DNA of 43,604 bases from Lachnospiraceae bacterium (GTDB lineage: Bacteria > Bacillota > Clostridia > Lachnospirales > Lachnospiraceae): NCBI GenBank assembly GCA_015056885.1, contig SVFL01000022.1:1-43604 (forward strand), given 5' to 3'. Below are positions 23,124 through 32,438 of the stretch, piece after piece (the first letter of the stretch is position 1; the number at the start of each line of letters is the position of its first letter). The position numbers were made by a program, and so were the translations under genes. The notes beneath the pieces are model-generated. The model was not told the origin of the DNA. It searched no databases and saw only the letters and a program-made list of their open reading frames with translations.

Positions 23124-26004
23124 AGAACTACGTGAAAATTTTATAAATTTCATAACCAGCAGACTGACTCTTTTGACATTGCTTTTTGCATTTTTAGGTG
23201 GTGTATTGATTTACCGCTGCTTTGAACTACAGATTGTAAAAGGCGAAGAATATTTGAGTGACTTTGTGTTATCTACGGAGAAAACCCGTGATATATCCAG
23301 TGCCAGAGGAAATATTTACGACAGAAACGGCAATGTGCTGGCTTACAATGAGTTGGCATATTCTGTCAAAATAGAGGATGTCTATGAAAATACCAATAAA
23401 AATCGTAATATGAATACTACCATCTACAATCTGATTAAATTGATTGAGAAAAATGGAGATAAGGTTATTACGGATTTTAAAATTGTGGTGGATGAGGACG
23501 GCGAATTTGCCTTTGCGGCGGAAGGGGCAAGTCATACCCGTTTTTTGGCGGATGTTTACGACCACACATTGATAGGTGATGATGTGCTTACGGCGCAGGA
23601 GGCTGCTTCTACACCGCTTGAGGTGATGCAACATTTGAGCCGTAATAAGGGTAAGGGATTTACCTTTGGAATCGGCAATTACGAGGTGGAAGGGGATTCG
23701 GATTCCGAATTTATTCCCGGCAAGGGTTATACAAAAGAAGAGTGGTTGCAGATGGTAACCATTCGTTTTGCTATGCAACAAACCTCTTATCGTAAATATA
23801 TAGGAACTACTGTAGCCACCAATGTCAGTGAAAAAACTGTGGCGGTGATTATGGAAAATACAGAGGAGCTTCCCGGTGTAACTATCGAAGAAGATACCGT
23901 CAGACGTTATAATGACAGTAAGTATTTTGCGCATGTACTCGGATATACAGGCAAGATTTCTTCTGACGAACTTGTAAGTCTGAATGAACAGGTTGTGGCG
24001 TCGGGCGGTAGTGAGGATACCTATACCATCAATGATGTGGTAGGTAAGAGTGGTCTGGAAGCCACCATGGAAACCACTTTGCAGGGAACTAAGGGTTATG
24101 AGAAGGTGGTTACGAATGTAACCGGTAAGGTGATGCAGATTCTGGAGCGTACAGAGCCTCAGTCCGGTCAGGATGTTTATTGTACTTTGGACAGGGATTT
24201 GCAGGTTGCGACCTATAATATTGTGGAACAGAAGCTTGCGGGTCTTTTGTCCAGTAAGATTGTCAATACAAAAGAAAATAATGAGACGGGAGCGGATATC
24301 AGAATCCCTATTTATGATGTGTATTTTGCACTTGTTAACAACAGTGTAATAGACATAAAGCATTTTACGGCAGAAGATGCAGGAGAGACGGAAAAAACGG
24401 TATACGAGACGTATCTCGCTTATAGAGACGGTGTTTATGAGAAGTTGCGATATGAGCTTTCAGAAGGCAGGACTCCCTATAAAAAGCTTTCTAAAGAGTA
24501 TCAGGTTTACCAGAGTAATATTGTCAGCAAACTTCAGAGCAATGGAGTAATAATGACAGAGGCGGTGGACAAGCAGGATGCAACCTACATTGCATGGACG
24601 CAGGAAGAGGTTATCAGTCTCGGTGAGTATCTTCAGTATTGTATTGCTCAAAACTGGATAGATGTAAGTAAGTTGGAACTGGATGATAAATATTCTGATT
24701 CTTCTGCGATATACAGTAAACTTCAGGATTATATTATCGAGATGATTGATCATAACACGGAATTTCAAAAGCGCTTTTATAAATATATGCTTTTGAATAA
24801 CAAGGTAAGCGGAAAACAGATTTGTATGATTTTGTGTGAACAGGGTCAGGTGGATGTGCCTGCTGAGGACGAAGAGGCCCTTTACAAGAATCGTATTTCT
24901 GCATATACCTTTATGAAAAACAGGATAGATAACCTGGATATAACACCGGCACAGCTGGCCCTTGATCCTTGTAATGCGTCTGTAGTAATTACGGATGTGA
25001 ACACAGGTGAGGTTCTGGCGATGGTATCGTACCCGGGCTATGACAATAATAAGATGGCGAACTCTATTGATGCAGAGTACTATGCTAAGCTTAATGCAGA
25101 TAAATCCCAGCCCCAGCTTAATTATGCAACGCAGTATAAGGCGGCTCCCGGTTCTACATTTAAGATTGTATCTGCTGCTGCCGGTTTGTTGGAAGAGGTT
25201 ATCACTTTACGTGAAAATACCAATTGTATCGGTACTTTTACGGAGATTACGCCTTCACCCAGATGTTGGAAAGTGTCCGGACATGGCAATGAGAATGTCA
25301 CAACGGCAATCCGGGATTCCTGTAACTATTATTTCTATAGTGTGGGATATCGGTTAGCTACCCGAGATGGTTCTTATGATGATGATGCGGGCCTTAATAC
25401 TTTGTATAAATATGCGGACTTGTTTGGCCTGACCGAAAAATCCGGAGTGGAAATTAGTGAGTATAATCCGGAAGTTTCCGATACAGACCCTGTTCGTTCC
25501 GCTATCGGTCAGGGTACCAACAGTTTTACTACCGTTGGCCTTGCCAGATATACAGCGACCATCGCCAATAAGGGAACTTGCTATAATCTGACTTTGTTGG
25601 ATAAAGTGGCGGATTCTCAAGGCAATGTAATTACCAATTTTGAACCTCAGATACGCAATACGGTAGAAATGCCGGACAGTTATTGGAATGCCATTCACAG
25701 CGGTATGCGTCAGGTAGTAGAAAATAAAACCTATTTCAGTGATTTGGCTGTAAATGTTGCAGGTAAAACCGGTACGGCGGAGCAGACAAAGTCTCGTCCC
25801 AATCATGCTTTGTTTATCTGTTATGCGCCTTATGAGAATCCGGAGATTGCTGTGGCAACCAGAATTCCCTTTGGTTATTCTTCTGACCACGCGGCTCAGA
25901 CCACCAGAGATGTTATCAAGTATTACTATGGTTTGGCAGAGGAAGAAGAACTGATTACCGGTACTGCGGATACACCGGATGCAGGTGTTTCAAATGAATT
26001 ATAA
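23116..26004 (+). CDS. mrdA: Penicillin-binding protein 2 (elongation transpeptidase), long form with insertion
   Basis: This class B PBP has one N-terminal membrane helix, the dimerisation region (SSARGNIYDRNGNVLAYNE) and a transpeptidase domain with STFK (Ser680), SCN (Ser735) and KTGT (Lys884). I place the start at TTG 23116 because AAAAAAGGAG lies 11 bases upstream; an in-frame TTG at 23083 has no ribosome site. The product is ~962 residues, far above the usual 600-700. The extra ~230 residues (about 24250-24950) sit just before the transpeptidase domain and are Lys/Glu/Tyr-rich. It works with RodA, MreC and MreD in sidewall synthesis. Confidence 0.93.
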   Translation: MFEELRENFINFITSRLTLLTLLFAFLGGVLIYRCFELQIVKGEEYLSDFVLSTEKTRDISSARGNIYDRNGNVLAYNELAYSVKIEDVYENTNKNRNMNTTIYNLIKLIEKNGDKVITDFKIVVDEDGEFAFAAEGASHTRFLADVYDHTLIGDDVLTAQEAASTPLEVMQHLSRNKGKGFTFGIGNYEVEGDSDSEFIPGKGYTKEEWLQMVTIRFAMQQTSYRKYIGTTVATNVSEKTVAVIMENTEELPGVTIEEDTVRRYNDSKYFAHVLGYTGKISSDELVSLNEQVVASGGSEDTYTINDVVGKSGLEATMETTLQGTKGYEKVVTNVTGKVMQILERTEPQSGQDVYCTLDRDLQVATYNIVEQKLAGLLSSKIVNTKENNETGADIRIPIYDVYFALVNNSVIDIKHFTAEDAGETEKTVYETYLAYRDGVYEKLRYELSEGRTPYKKLSKEYQVYQSNIVSKLQSNGVIMTEAVDKQDATYIAWTQEEVISLGEYLQYCIAQNWIDVSKLELDDKYSDSSAIYSKLQDYIIEMIDHNTEFQKRFYKYMLLNNKVSGKQICMILCEQGQVDVPAEDEEALYKNRISAYTFMKNRIDNLDITPAQLALDPCNASVVITDVNTGEVLAMVSYPGYDNNKMANSIDAEYYAKLNADKSQPQLNYATQYKAAPGSTFKIVSAAAGLLEEVITLRENTNCIGTFTEITPSPRCWKVSGHGNENVTTAIRDSCNYYFYSVGYRLATRDGSYDDDAGLNTLYKYADLFGLTEKSGVEISEYNPEVSDTDPVRSAIGQGTNSFTTVGLARYTATIANKGTCYNLTLLDKVADSQGNVITNFEPQIRNTVEMPDSYWNAIHSGMRQVVENKTYFSDLAVNVAGKTGTAEQTKSRPNHALFICYAPYENPEIAVATRIPFGYSSDHAAQTTRDVIKYYYGLAEEEELITGTADTPDAGVSNEL

Positions 26005-26023
26005 AGAATGAAAAAGGAGAATT

Positions 26024-26695
26024 ATGAAGGATTCTGTTTTAATAAAAAGCTTTCCTCATGGAATTAATATTATTTTAAAAGAGGATGTGGCTTTTGATGT
26101 GGTTTTGGATGAGGTTGCTTTTAAATTTGCGGAGGCTAAGGCCTTTTTTGGCAAAGCAAGCATGGCTTTGTCCATAGAAGGCCGCACCTTAAGTGAAGTG
26201 GAAGAATTGCGGATTCTGGATGCGATTCGAAGTAACAGTAACGTTCAGATATCTTGTATTGTCAGCAAGAATGAAGAGGCAGATAAACCGTATGTCAAGG
26301 CACTCGGTCAAGTGGACCAGCGCCTTGTGGATGGAAGTGAGGGGCAGTTTTACAAGGGCTCACTTAAAAATGGTGAAGTTATTGAGACGGAGGGGAGTAT
26401 TGTAATTCTGGGAGATGTTCACCCCGGGTGTGCAATTATCTCTTCTAAAAATATAATTGTGCTGGGAGGTCTCTATGGTGAGGCTTATGCCGGCGGAAAT
26501 GGGCAGGGAGGTGCCTATATTGTAGCGCTTGAAATGGAGCCGGAAAGACTTAAAATCGGCGATTTCAAATATAAAACCAATGGTAAAACCTCAAAATGGG
26601 GACTCAAAGCCAAGGTACAACCGAAAATTGCATATGTAAAAAACGAAAGAATTGTCTTCGACGGACTTACCAAAGAATTACTGGGTTCCTTTTAA
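26024..26695 (+). CDS. minC: Septum site-determining protein MinC
   Basis: The 223-residue protein has the MinC_N region and the C-terminal beta-helix (EGSIVILGDVHPGCAIISSKNIIVLGGLYGEAYAG). AAGGAG precedes ATG 26024. It blocks FtsZ assembly away from midcell and is carried by MinD, encoded next. Confidence 0.95.
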   Translation: MKDSVLIKSFPHGINIILKEDVAFDVVLDEVAFKFAEAKAFFGKASMALSIEGRTLSEVEELRILDAIRSNSNVQISCIVSKNEEADKPYVKALGQVDQRLVDGSEGQFYKGSLKNGEVIETEGSIVILGDVHPGCAIISSKNIIVLGGLYGEAYAGGNGQGGAYIVALEMEPERLKIGDFKYKTNGKTSKWGLKAKVQPKIAYVKNERIVFDGLTKELLGSF

Positions 26696-26764
26696 AAAAA
26701 GGAGAACAGGGGACGACAGAGTAAATTCCATATCAACTAGAATGAAGAAGATGGAGGTTAAAGT

Positions 26765-27580
26765 ATGGAAAACGAGTCAAAGCAGCACAGCTGCGAGGTA
26801 ATTGTCGTCACTTCAGGAAAAGGTGGAGTGGGTAAGACCACCACTTCGGCAAATGTCGGAACAGGTCTGGCAAAACAAGGAAAAAAGGTGTGTCTGATTG
26901 ATACGGATATCGGACTTCGAAACCTTGATGTGGTTATGGGACTTGAGAACCGCATTGTGTATAATCTTGTAGATGTGATTGAGGGGAATTGTCGCGTAAA
27001 ACAGGCACTTATCCGTGATAAAAGACATCAGGGACTCTATCTGATGCCTTCGGCTCAGACACGTGACAAAAGTGCAGTGACACCGGGGCAAATGATAAAG
27101 GTGATTGAACATCTCAGAGAGCAGTTTGACTACATTATTTTGGATTGTCCTGCCGGGATTGAGCAGGGATTTCAGAATGCAATTGCAGGCGCGGACAGAG
27201 CGCTTGTAGTAACTACACCGGAGGTTTCGGCTATAAGAGACGCGGATAGAATAGTTGGTCTTTTGGAGGCTAACGGATTTAAAAAGATGGATTTGATTAT
27301 CAATCGTCTGCGTATGGATATGGTTAAGAGAGGAGACATGATGTCTGCTTCGGATGTGGTGGATATACTGGCTGTGCCGCTTATCGGTATTGTGCCGGAT
27401 GATGAGAGTGTTGTAATTTCCACCAATCAGGGGGAACCTCTTGTGGGGAGTGATTCTCCGGCAGGTATGGCATATGGTAATATTGTTCAGAGAGTGTTGG
27501 GGAAGGAAGTGCCCTACATGAATTTTGAGAGGGGAATTTCTTTTTGGACTAAGGTTTCCGGAATATTTCATAAAGCATAA
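26765..27580 (+). CDS. minD: Septum site-determining ATPase MinD
   Basis: The 271-residue protein has the deviant Walker A SGKGGVGKTT, switch regions DTDIGLRNLDVVMGLENR and LDCPAGIEQGF, and an amphipathic C-terminal tail (GISFWTKVSGIFHKA) for membrane binding. Start ATG 26765 after GGAGG. It recruits MinC and responds to MinE. Confidence 0.97.
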   Translation: MENESKQHSCEVIVVTSGKGGVGKTTTSANVGTGLAKQGKKVCLIDTDIGLRNLDVVMGLENRIVYNLVDVIEGNCRVKQALIRDKRHQGLYLMPSAQTRDKSAVTPGQMIKVIEHLREQFDYIILDCPAGIEQGFQNAIAGADRALVVTTPEVSAIRDADRIVGLLEANGFKKMDLIINRLRMDMVKRGDMMSASDVVDILAVPLIGIVPDDESVVISTNQGEPLVGSDSPAGMAYGNIVQRVLGKEVPYMNFERGISFWTKVSGIFHKA

Positions 27581-27593
27581 GGAGGGAGTTTGA

Positions 27594-27857
27594 ATGCGAC
27601 ATTTTTTTCGTAAAAAAAGCTCCTGCCAGGTTGCAAAGGACAGATTAAAAATTCTGTTAATTTCAGACAGAGTGAATTGTTCGCCGGAGATTATGGAGCT
27701 GATTAAAGCGGATATTGCCAAGGTAATATCCAAATACATGAAGATAGATACAGGAAATATGGATATCCAGGTACAGGCTAAGGGAAGTAAGGGTGCCAGA
27801 ACCAAGCACCCTGTACTCTACGCGAATATACCGATATTGGATTTACATGCAAAATGA
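27594..27857 (+). CDS. minE: Cell division topological specificity factor MinE
   Basis: The 87-residue protein has the MinE layout: a basic N-terminus (MRHFFRKKSS), the MinD-activating segment with DRLKILLISDRVNCSPEIMELIKADI, and a short C-terminal domain. It completes an oscillation-type MinCDE set, in contrast to the DivIVA-MinJ type of Bacillus. RodA follows 7 bases after its stop. Confidence 0.95.
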   Translation: MRHFFRKKSSCQVAKDRLKILLISDRVNCSPEIMELIKADIAKVISKYMKIDTGNMDIQVQAKGSKGARTKHPVLYANIPILDLHAK

Positions 27858-27864
27858 GGACAGT

Positions 27865-28983
27865 ATGTTCAGAAAATATAAACTGAGAGATTTTGATTTT
27901 AAGTTAATGTTTATGACGATTGCTCTGGCTGCCATTGGTGTTATTGCCATTGGCAGTGCAGAGGAATCTCTGCAGCCTAAACAGTTTTACGGTGTGTTGG
28001 CAGGTGTTGTAGTGATGGTTGTGTTGTCATTTATCAATTATAACAGTCTGCTTAAGCTTTATTGGTTTATGTATGCCGGAAATCTGGGGCTTTTATTATT
28101 GGTTATGTTTTTGGGAGAGGACCATAAAGGCGCTCAGCGCTGGCTTGAACTTGGACCAATTACATTTCAACCGTCAGAAACTGCGAAAATTTTGTTGATT
28201 TTATTCTTTGCACAGTTTATTATGAAATATAAGGAGAAAATTAATACAGTCAAAATTCTGGCAATCTGTGTTGGCTTGGTTGCTGTGCCATGGGTGTTGA
28301 TATTTGAACAGCCTGACTTGTCTACCAGTATCGTAGTGCTTGCAATTTTCTGTGTAATTCTCTTCGCAGGAGGAATCAGCTGGAAATATATATTGGGAGC
28401 ATTAGCAGTAGTGATACCGGCACTGGTCGTCATTGTAGCACTTGCTGTGCAACCGGACCAGACTATTTTAAAAGATCATCAACGTAATCGTATTCTGGCC
28501 TTTATTAATCCGGAGGAATATGCAACAGCCGAAGCATATCAGCAGCTTAATTCTGTGATGGCTATTGGCTCCGGACAGCTGGATGGCAAGGGGTATAAGA
28601 ACAACGAAATTACATCTGTTAAAAACGGAGATTTTATCTCGGAAGCCCAGACAGACTTTATATTTGCTGTAATTGGCGAAGAATTTGGTTTTAAGGGCTG
28701 TGTCGTTGTGATTGTGTTGATGATGGGAGTAGCGCTGGAATGCGTGGCTGTAGCCCGTAGGGCCAAAGATATGGCCGGCAGGATTATTGCAGCAGGTATG
28801 GGTGGCTTGATTGCGTTTCAGAGTTTCTTTAATATTGGCGTTACAACCTTTATTTTGCCCAATACGGGATTGCCGCTTCCTTTTGTGAGTTATGGACTTA
28901 CATCGCTTATGAGTTGTTTTATCGGAATTGGATTTGTTATGAACGTACGGCTTCAGGCCGGACGAAATACGGGCCAAAGTTAG
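27865..28983 (+). CDS. rodA: RodA, SEDS-family peptidoglycan glycosyltransferase
   Basis: The protein is ~372 residues with about ten membrane helices and the SEDS motifs KGAQRWLELGPITFQPSE, KNGDFISEAQTDFIFAVIGEEFG and LPFVSYGLTSLMSCFIGIGF. I chose ATG 27865, seven bases after the minE stop and preceded by TGAGGA; an in-frame ATG at 27847 lies inside minE without a ribosome site. It pairs with the PBP2 encoded upstream, although the min genes lie between them. Confidence 0.95.
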   Translation: MFRKYKLRDFDFKLMFMTIALAAIGVIAIGSAEESLQPKQFYGVLAGVVVMVVLSFINYNSLLKLYWFMYAGNLGLLLLVMFLGEDHKGAQRWLELGPITFQPSETAKILLILFFAQFIMKYKEKINTVKILAICVGLVAVPWVLIFEQPDLSTSIVVLAIFCVILFAGGISWKYILGALAVVIPALVVIVALAVQPDQTILKDHQRNRILAFINPEEYATAEAYQQLNSVMAIGSGQLDGKGYKNNEITSVKNGDFISEAQTDFIFAVIGEEFGFKGCVVVIVLMMGVALECVAVARRAKDMAGRIIAAGMGGLIAFQSFFNIGVTTFILPNTGLPLPFVSYGLTSLMSCFIGIGFVMNVRLQAGRNTGQS

Positions 28984-29006
28984 GCCGACAATGAGAGGGT
29001 ATGGGT

Positions 29007-29402
29007 ATGAATATTGCGCTGATTGCACATGATGCAAAAAAGAAATTAATGCAGAATTTTTGTATTGCCTACAGAGGAATTTTGAGCAAAAACGAACTTT
29101 ATGCAACCGGAACAACCGGCAGACTGGTGGAGGAGGTTACCAATCTGAATGTTCATAAATATCTTGCAGGACATTTGGGTGGTGATCAGCAGATGTGTGC
29201 CCAGATTGAGCACAATCAGATTGATTTGGTTATCTTTTTGCGAGAGCCGCTCAGCCCCAAGATGCATGAGCCGGATGTAAATAATGTGGTTCGCCTTTGT
29301 GATATGTATAATATTCCGTTGGCGACCAATCTTGCCAGTGCAGAACTTTTGATTAAGGCACTTGACAGAGGAGATATGGAGTGGCGTGAAGCATATAAGT
29401 AG
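29007..29402 (+). CDS. mgsA: Methylglyoxal synthase
   Basis: It converts dihydroxyacetone phosphate to methylglyoxal and phosphate. The 131-residue protein has NIALIAHDAKK, LYATGTTGRLVEE, GHLGGDQQMCAQIEHNQIDLVIFLREPL and the NIPLATNLASAELLI end. ATG 29007 is 7 bases from AGAGGG; the ATG at 29001 is too close. Its end overlaps the next gene. Confidence 0.96.
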   Translation: MNIALIAHDAKKKLMQNFCIAYRGILSKNELYATGTTGRLVEEVTNLNVHKYLAGHLGGDQQMCAQIEHNQIDLVIFLREPLSPKMHEPDVNNVVRLCDMYNIPLATNLASAELLIKALDRGDMEWREAYK

Positions 29403-30399
29403 AATTAAAGAATTTAGAGTTAGAAACAGAAAGATTACAGCACTTGCAATGGGTCTGGCACTTATGGTGTCTGCTCTCGGCGGTTGCGGTGATATGAAAT
29501 ACGGAATGGATTACAGTTTGGCAGCGCAGGTCAGCAGCTTTAATGTGACGATGGCACAAAGCAATGGAATGACCAAGCCATTTGCATCGGATTTATGTGT
29601 GGTTTCCGCTGATATGATGGATGATGAGGCAGTAGATATGGCTCATGCGGAGGCTGCGGTTTTGTTTGATGTTAGTGAGAAAGAAGTTCGTTATTCCAAA
29701 AATGCTCACACTCAAATGTATCCGGCAAGTCTTACCAAGGTTATGACGGCGATTGTAGCAATACAAAATTCTTCGCCGGATCAGGTGCTTGTGGCGACGG
29801 ATGCTGTAAGGATTACGGAGTCCGGAGCACAGCTTTGCGGGCTGAAGGCAGGAGATTCCATGACCATGGCGCAAGCTTTACATATTTTGCTGTTGTATTC
29901 GGCCAATGATGTGGCCAATCTGATTGCAGAAAATGTGGGCGGCAGTGTGGATGGTTTTGTGGAGATGATGAATAAGGAAGCCAAGAGGCTGGGGGCTACC
30001 AATACTAATTTTATGAATCCCCATGGCCTTACGGATGAGAATCATTATACGACACCGTATGATATGTATCTGATTTTTAATGAGGCAATCAAATACGAGA
30101 CTTTTACGGAAATTATCCAGATGACAAATTATCAGACAACATATTATGATGCCAACGGAAGAGAGAAAGAGGTTGATTATAAGACTACGAATCGCTTCTT
30201 GAAGGGTGATTTTCAAGCCCCTACCAATGTGAACGTTATCGGAGGTAAGACCGGTACAACCAATGCGGCAGGGCATTGTCTGATACTTTTGTCTCGCGAT
30301 ACAGCGGGAAATCCATACATCTCCGTAATTCTACGGGCTGAGAATAATGATTATCTATATCAGCAAATGACCGATTTGTTGGATGAAATAAACAAATAG
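29386..30399 (+). CDS. D-alanyl-D-alanine carboxypeptidase (DacA-like), predicted lipoprotein
   Basis: The serine-type peptidase has SLTK (in YPASLTKVMTAIVA), SAND and KTGT (in GGKTGTTNAAGHC), the active-site triad of low-molecular-weight PBPs. A basic N-terminus, a hydrophobic stretch and VSALGGC form a lipoprotein signal. The start is uncertain: GTG 29386 overlapping mgsA fits best, with GGAG just upstream. It trims the last D-Ala from peptidoglycan stem peptides on the outer face of the membrane. Confidence 0.9.
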   Translation: MKHISRIKEFRVRNRKITALAMGLALMVSALGGCGDMKYGMDYSLAAQVSSFNVTMAQSNGMTKPFASDLCVVSADMMDDEAVDMAHAEAAVLFDVSEKEVRYSKNAHTQMYPASLTKVMTAIVAIQNSSPDQVLVATDAVRITESGAQLCGLKAGDSMTMAQALHILLLYSANDVANLIAENVGGSVDGFVEMMNKEAKRLGATNTNFMNPHGLTDENHYTTPYDMYLIFNEAIKYETFTEIIQMTNYQTTYYDANGREKEVDYKTTNRFLKGDFQAPTNVNVIGGKTGTTNAAGHCLILLSRDTAGNPYISVILRAENNDYLYQQMTDLLDEINK

Positions 30400-30402
30400 T
30401 AG

Positions 30403-30431
30403 TTGTTTTTTGCCATGGAATATTCTATAAT
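30403..30431 (+). promoter_or_regulatory. Promoter of the small P-loop gene
   Basis: TTGTTT (30403-30408), exactly 17 bases, then a perfect TATAAT (30426-30431), about 50 bases before the gene. Confidence 0.65.
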
Positions 30432-30484
30432 AGAAATATATAGAAAAAGGTCTTAAAATTAATATACAACAGGAGGGTAAACCA

Positions 30485-30904
30485 ATGGTTCAGTTAATTG
30501 TAGGCGAAAAAGGCAAAGGTAAAACAAAGCAGTTATTGGATAAGGTAAATACCGAAGTAAAGGATATTGCAGGTAATATTGCATATCTTGACAAGAGCAC
30601 AAAGCACATGTATGAGTTGAATAACAAGGTTCGTCTGATTGATGTATCTGAGTACATGATTGAGAGTGCTGATGAATTTGTAGGTTTTGTATGCGGCATT
30701 ATTTCACAGGACCATGATTTGCAGCAGATGTATTTTGATAGTTTCCTTAAGATTTCCAATCTTGAGGGGCAGGATATTTCTGTGGTAGTTGAGAAGCTTT
30801 CTAAGGTCAGTGAAAAGTTTAAGGTTGATTTTATCCTGAGTGTATCTATGGATGAATCTGCTGTGCCTGAAACACTCAAGAGTATGATTACTGTTTCTCT
30901 GTAA
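30485..30904 (+). CDS. Small P-loop protein of unknown function
   Basis: The 139-residue protein starts MVQLIVGEKGKGKTKQLL, a clear Walker A (GEKGKGKT). There is no obvious ABC signature, and a Walker B-like strand may be KVDFILSVSMDE. AGGAGGG precedes the start. It has its own promoter and terminator, so it is a single-gene unit. Such proteins in Lachnospiraceae are sometimes labelled as PilT-like, but at this size only nucleotide binding is supported. Function unknown. Confidence 0.7.
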   Translation: MVQLIVGEKGKGKTKQLLDKVNTEVKDIAGNIAYLDKSTKHMYELNNKVRLIDVSEYMIESADEFVGFVCGIISQDHDLQQMYFDSFLKISNLEGQDISVVVEKLSKVSEKFKVDFILSVSMDESAVPETLKSMITVSL

Positions 30905-30938
30905 AGAGATTATTTAAGTTCAGATTAAGCTGTATACA

Positions 30939-30964
30939 AAAGCCTCGGAACATCCGGGGCTTTT
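30939..30964 (+). terminator. Rho-independent terminator of the P-loop gene
   Basis: AAGCCTCGG pairs with CCGGGGCTT over 9 bp (one G-U pair) with a 5-base loop and ends in TTTT. Confidence 0.85.
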
Positions 30965-30996
30965 CAGCGGATTGAGATTTTTTGGAGGAATGCATT

Positions 30997-32424
30997 TTGG
31001 CATCGAGAACAGGAGCCAGACGGACAAGTGGTCAAAAGAAAATTAAAAAATACAGAAAGCCGCTTAATATCAATATTGGTATGATTATTTTTGCTGTTAT
31101 TCTTGTTTATGTGTTGGCTTGTGTAGTTCTTTATTTCCAGACGGGACATATTGTCCGTTATGAGGTAAAGAAAGGTTCCCTTGCCACTAATAAGATATAC
31201 AGAGGTGTGGTGCTTAGGGATGAGGTTGTGGTAAACAACAAGTCCGCAGGTTATGTGAGTTATTATGCCAACGAGGGTGAAAGGGTTGCAGCAAATGATC
31301 TTGTCTATGTTGTGGACCAGACAGGTCGTTTAAATGAGGCGCTCGCAAATGTGGGTATGGATGAAAATACCCTCAGTGAAAAGGAGTTATTAGAATTTCG
31401 AAATGAGCTTATTAATTTCTCACACGGATTTGAGAAGAAAGAGTTTGCAAATGTTTATGAAACAAAAAATTCTCTGAAAAATACCGTACATAAGCTTGCA
31501 AATGTTAATATGCTGGAGAGTGTGGAGCAAATGAGCGGTAGTTCAGGTGTAGTGAGTCGTGCACATGCTCCCCGGACAGGTGTTATCAGTTATTGGGTGG
31601 ACGGTTATGAGAATTTGACTGCAGATCAGGTGACCGAAGAGATATTTGACAAGGAAGCCTATGAAGGTAAGAAGGTTCAACTGCTCAGCGGTACTCTTTT
31701 GGAAAACAATGGTGCAGCTTATAAACTGTCTACAGATGAGAACTGGTCCATTGTGATTCCTGTTGAGGATGCTGAAAGGGGAGCTGAGCTTGAAGCGGAA
31801 GGATATATAAAGGTACGTTTCCTTAAGAATCAATATGAATCCTGGGGGGCAACGAAGTTGTTGCATAATGGCGACGGCAAGCATTATTTGGAGTTGACTT
31901 TTACCAACTCTATGGTGACCTTTGTGGGTGATCGTTTTTTGGAAATTGAACTCTTGCTGAGTGATGACACCGGTTTAAAGATTCCTAATTCAGCCATTGT
32001 AGATAAGGAGTTTTATCTGATTCCCGAGGAGTTTGTTACTCCGGAGGGAGACAGTGGCAAAGGACAGGTGCTTAGACAGTATGTGATGGAAAACGGTGAA
32101 GTCTCCAGTAAATATTATGAGATTTCCCTGTATAGTTATGATGAAGAGTCTGCTGAGTATTATGTGGATGCATCTATATTGGATGCGGAGAATGTTTTGC
32201 TTAAAAAGGACGGTCAGGATACATTTACCGTCAGTAAGAGAGCAACTCTTACCGGAGTTTATAATGTGAACAATGGTTATGCAGATTTTCGTCAGATTAA
32301 TATATTGGCCCAAAACGAAGAATATGCTATTGTGAAGGCCAACACCAGATATGGTCTGAATGTGTATGATTATATTGCATTGAATGCAGATACGGTTCAT
32401 GATGACCAGTTTATTAATGATTAA
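30997..32424 (+). CDS. HlyD-like membrane-anchored envelope protein
   Basis: The ~475-residue protein has a basic N-terminus, one membrane helix (~residues 30-50) and a long extracytoplasmic part. It has HlyD/biotinyl-lipoyl-like features (GSLATNKIYRGVVLRDEVVVNNKSAGYVSYYANEGERVAANDLVYVVDQ) and later PNSAIVDKEFYLIP. I start it at TTG 30997, 8 bases after GGAGG; the TTG at 30982 overlaps that site. No ABC or MFS efflux partner is adjacent. It is followed by yggS and sepF, which points to a role in the envelope or division zone. Confidence 0.75.
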   Translation: MASRTGARRTSGQKKIKKYRKPLNINIGMIIFAVILVYVLACVVLYFQTGHIVRYEVKKGSLATNKIYRGVVLRDEVVVNNKSAGYVSYYANEGERVAANDLVYVVDQTGRLNEALANVGMDENTLSEKELLEFRNELINFSHGFEKKEFANVYETKNSLKNTVHKLANVNMLESVEQMSGSSGVVSRAHAPRTGVISYWVDGYENLTADQVTEEIFDKEAYEGKKVQLLSGTLLENNGAAYKLSTDENWSIVIPVEDAERGAELEAEGYIKVRFLKNQYESWGATKLLHNGDGKHYLELTFTNSMVTFVGDRFLEIELLLSDDTGLKIPNSAIVDKEFYLIPEEFVTPEGDSGKGQVLRQYVMENGEVSSKYYEISLYSYDEESAEYYVDASILDAENVLLKKDGQDTFTVSKRATLTGVYNVNNGYADFRQINILAQNEEYAIVKANTRYGLNVYDYIALNADTVHDDQFIND

Positions 32425-32438
32425 TGGAGGCTTGGCAG

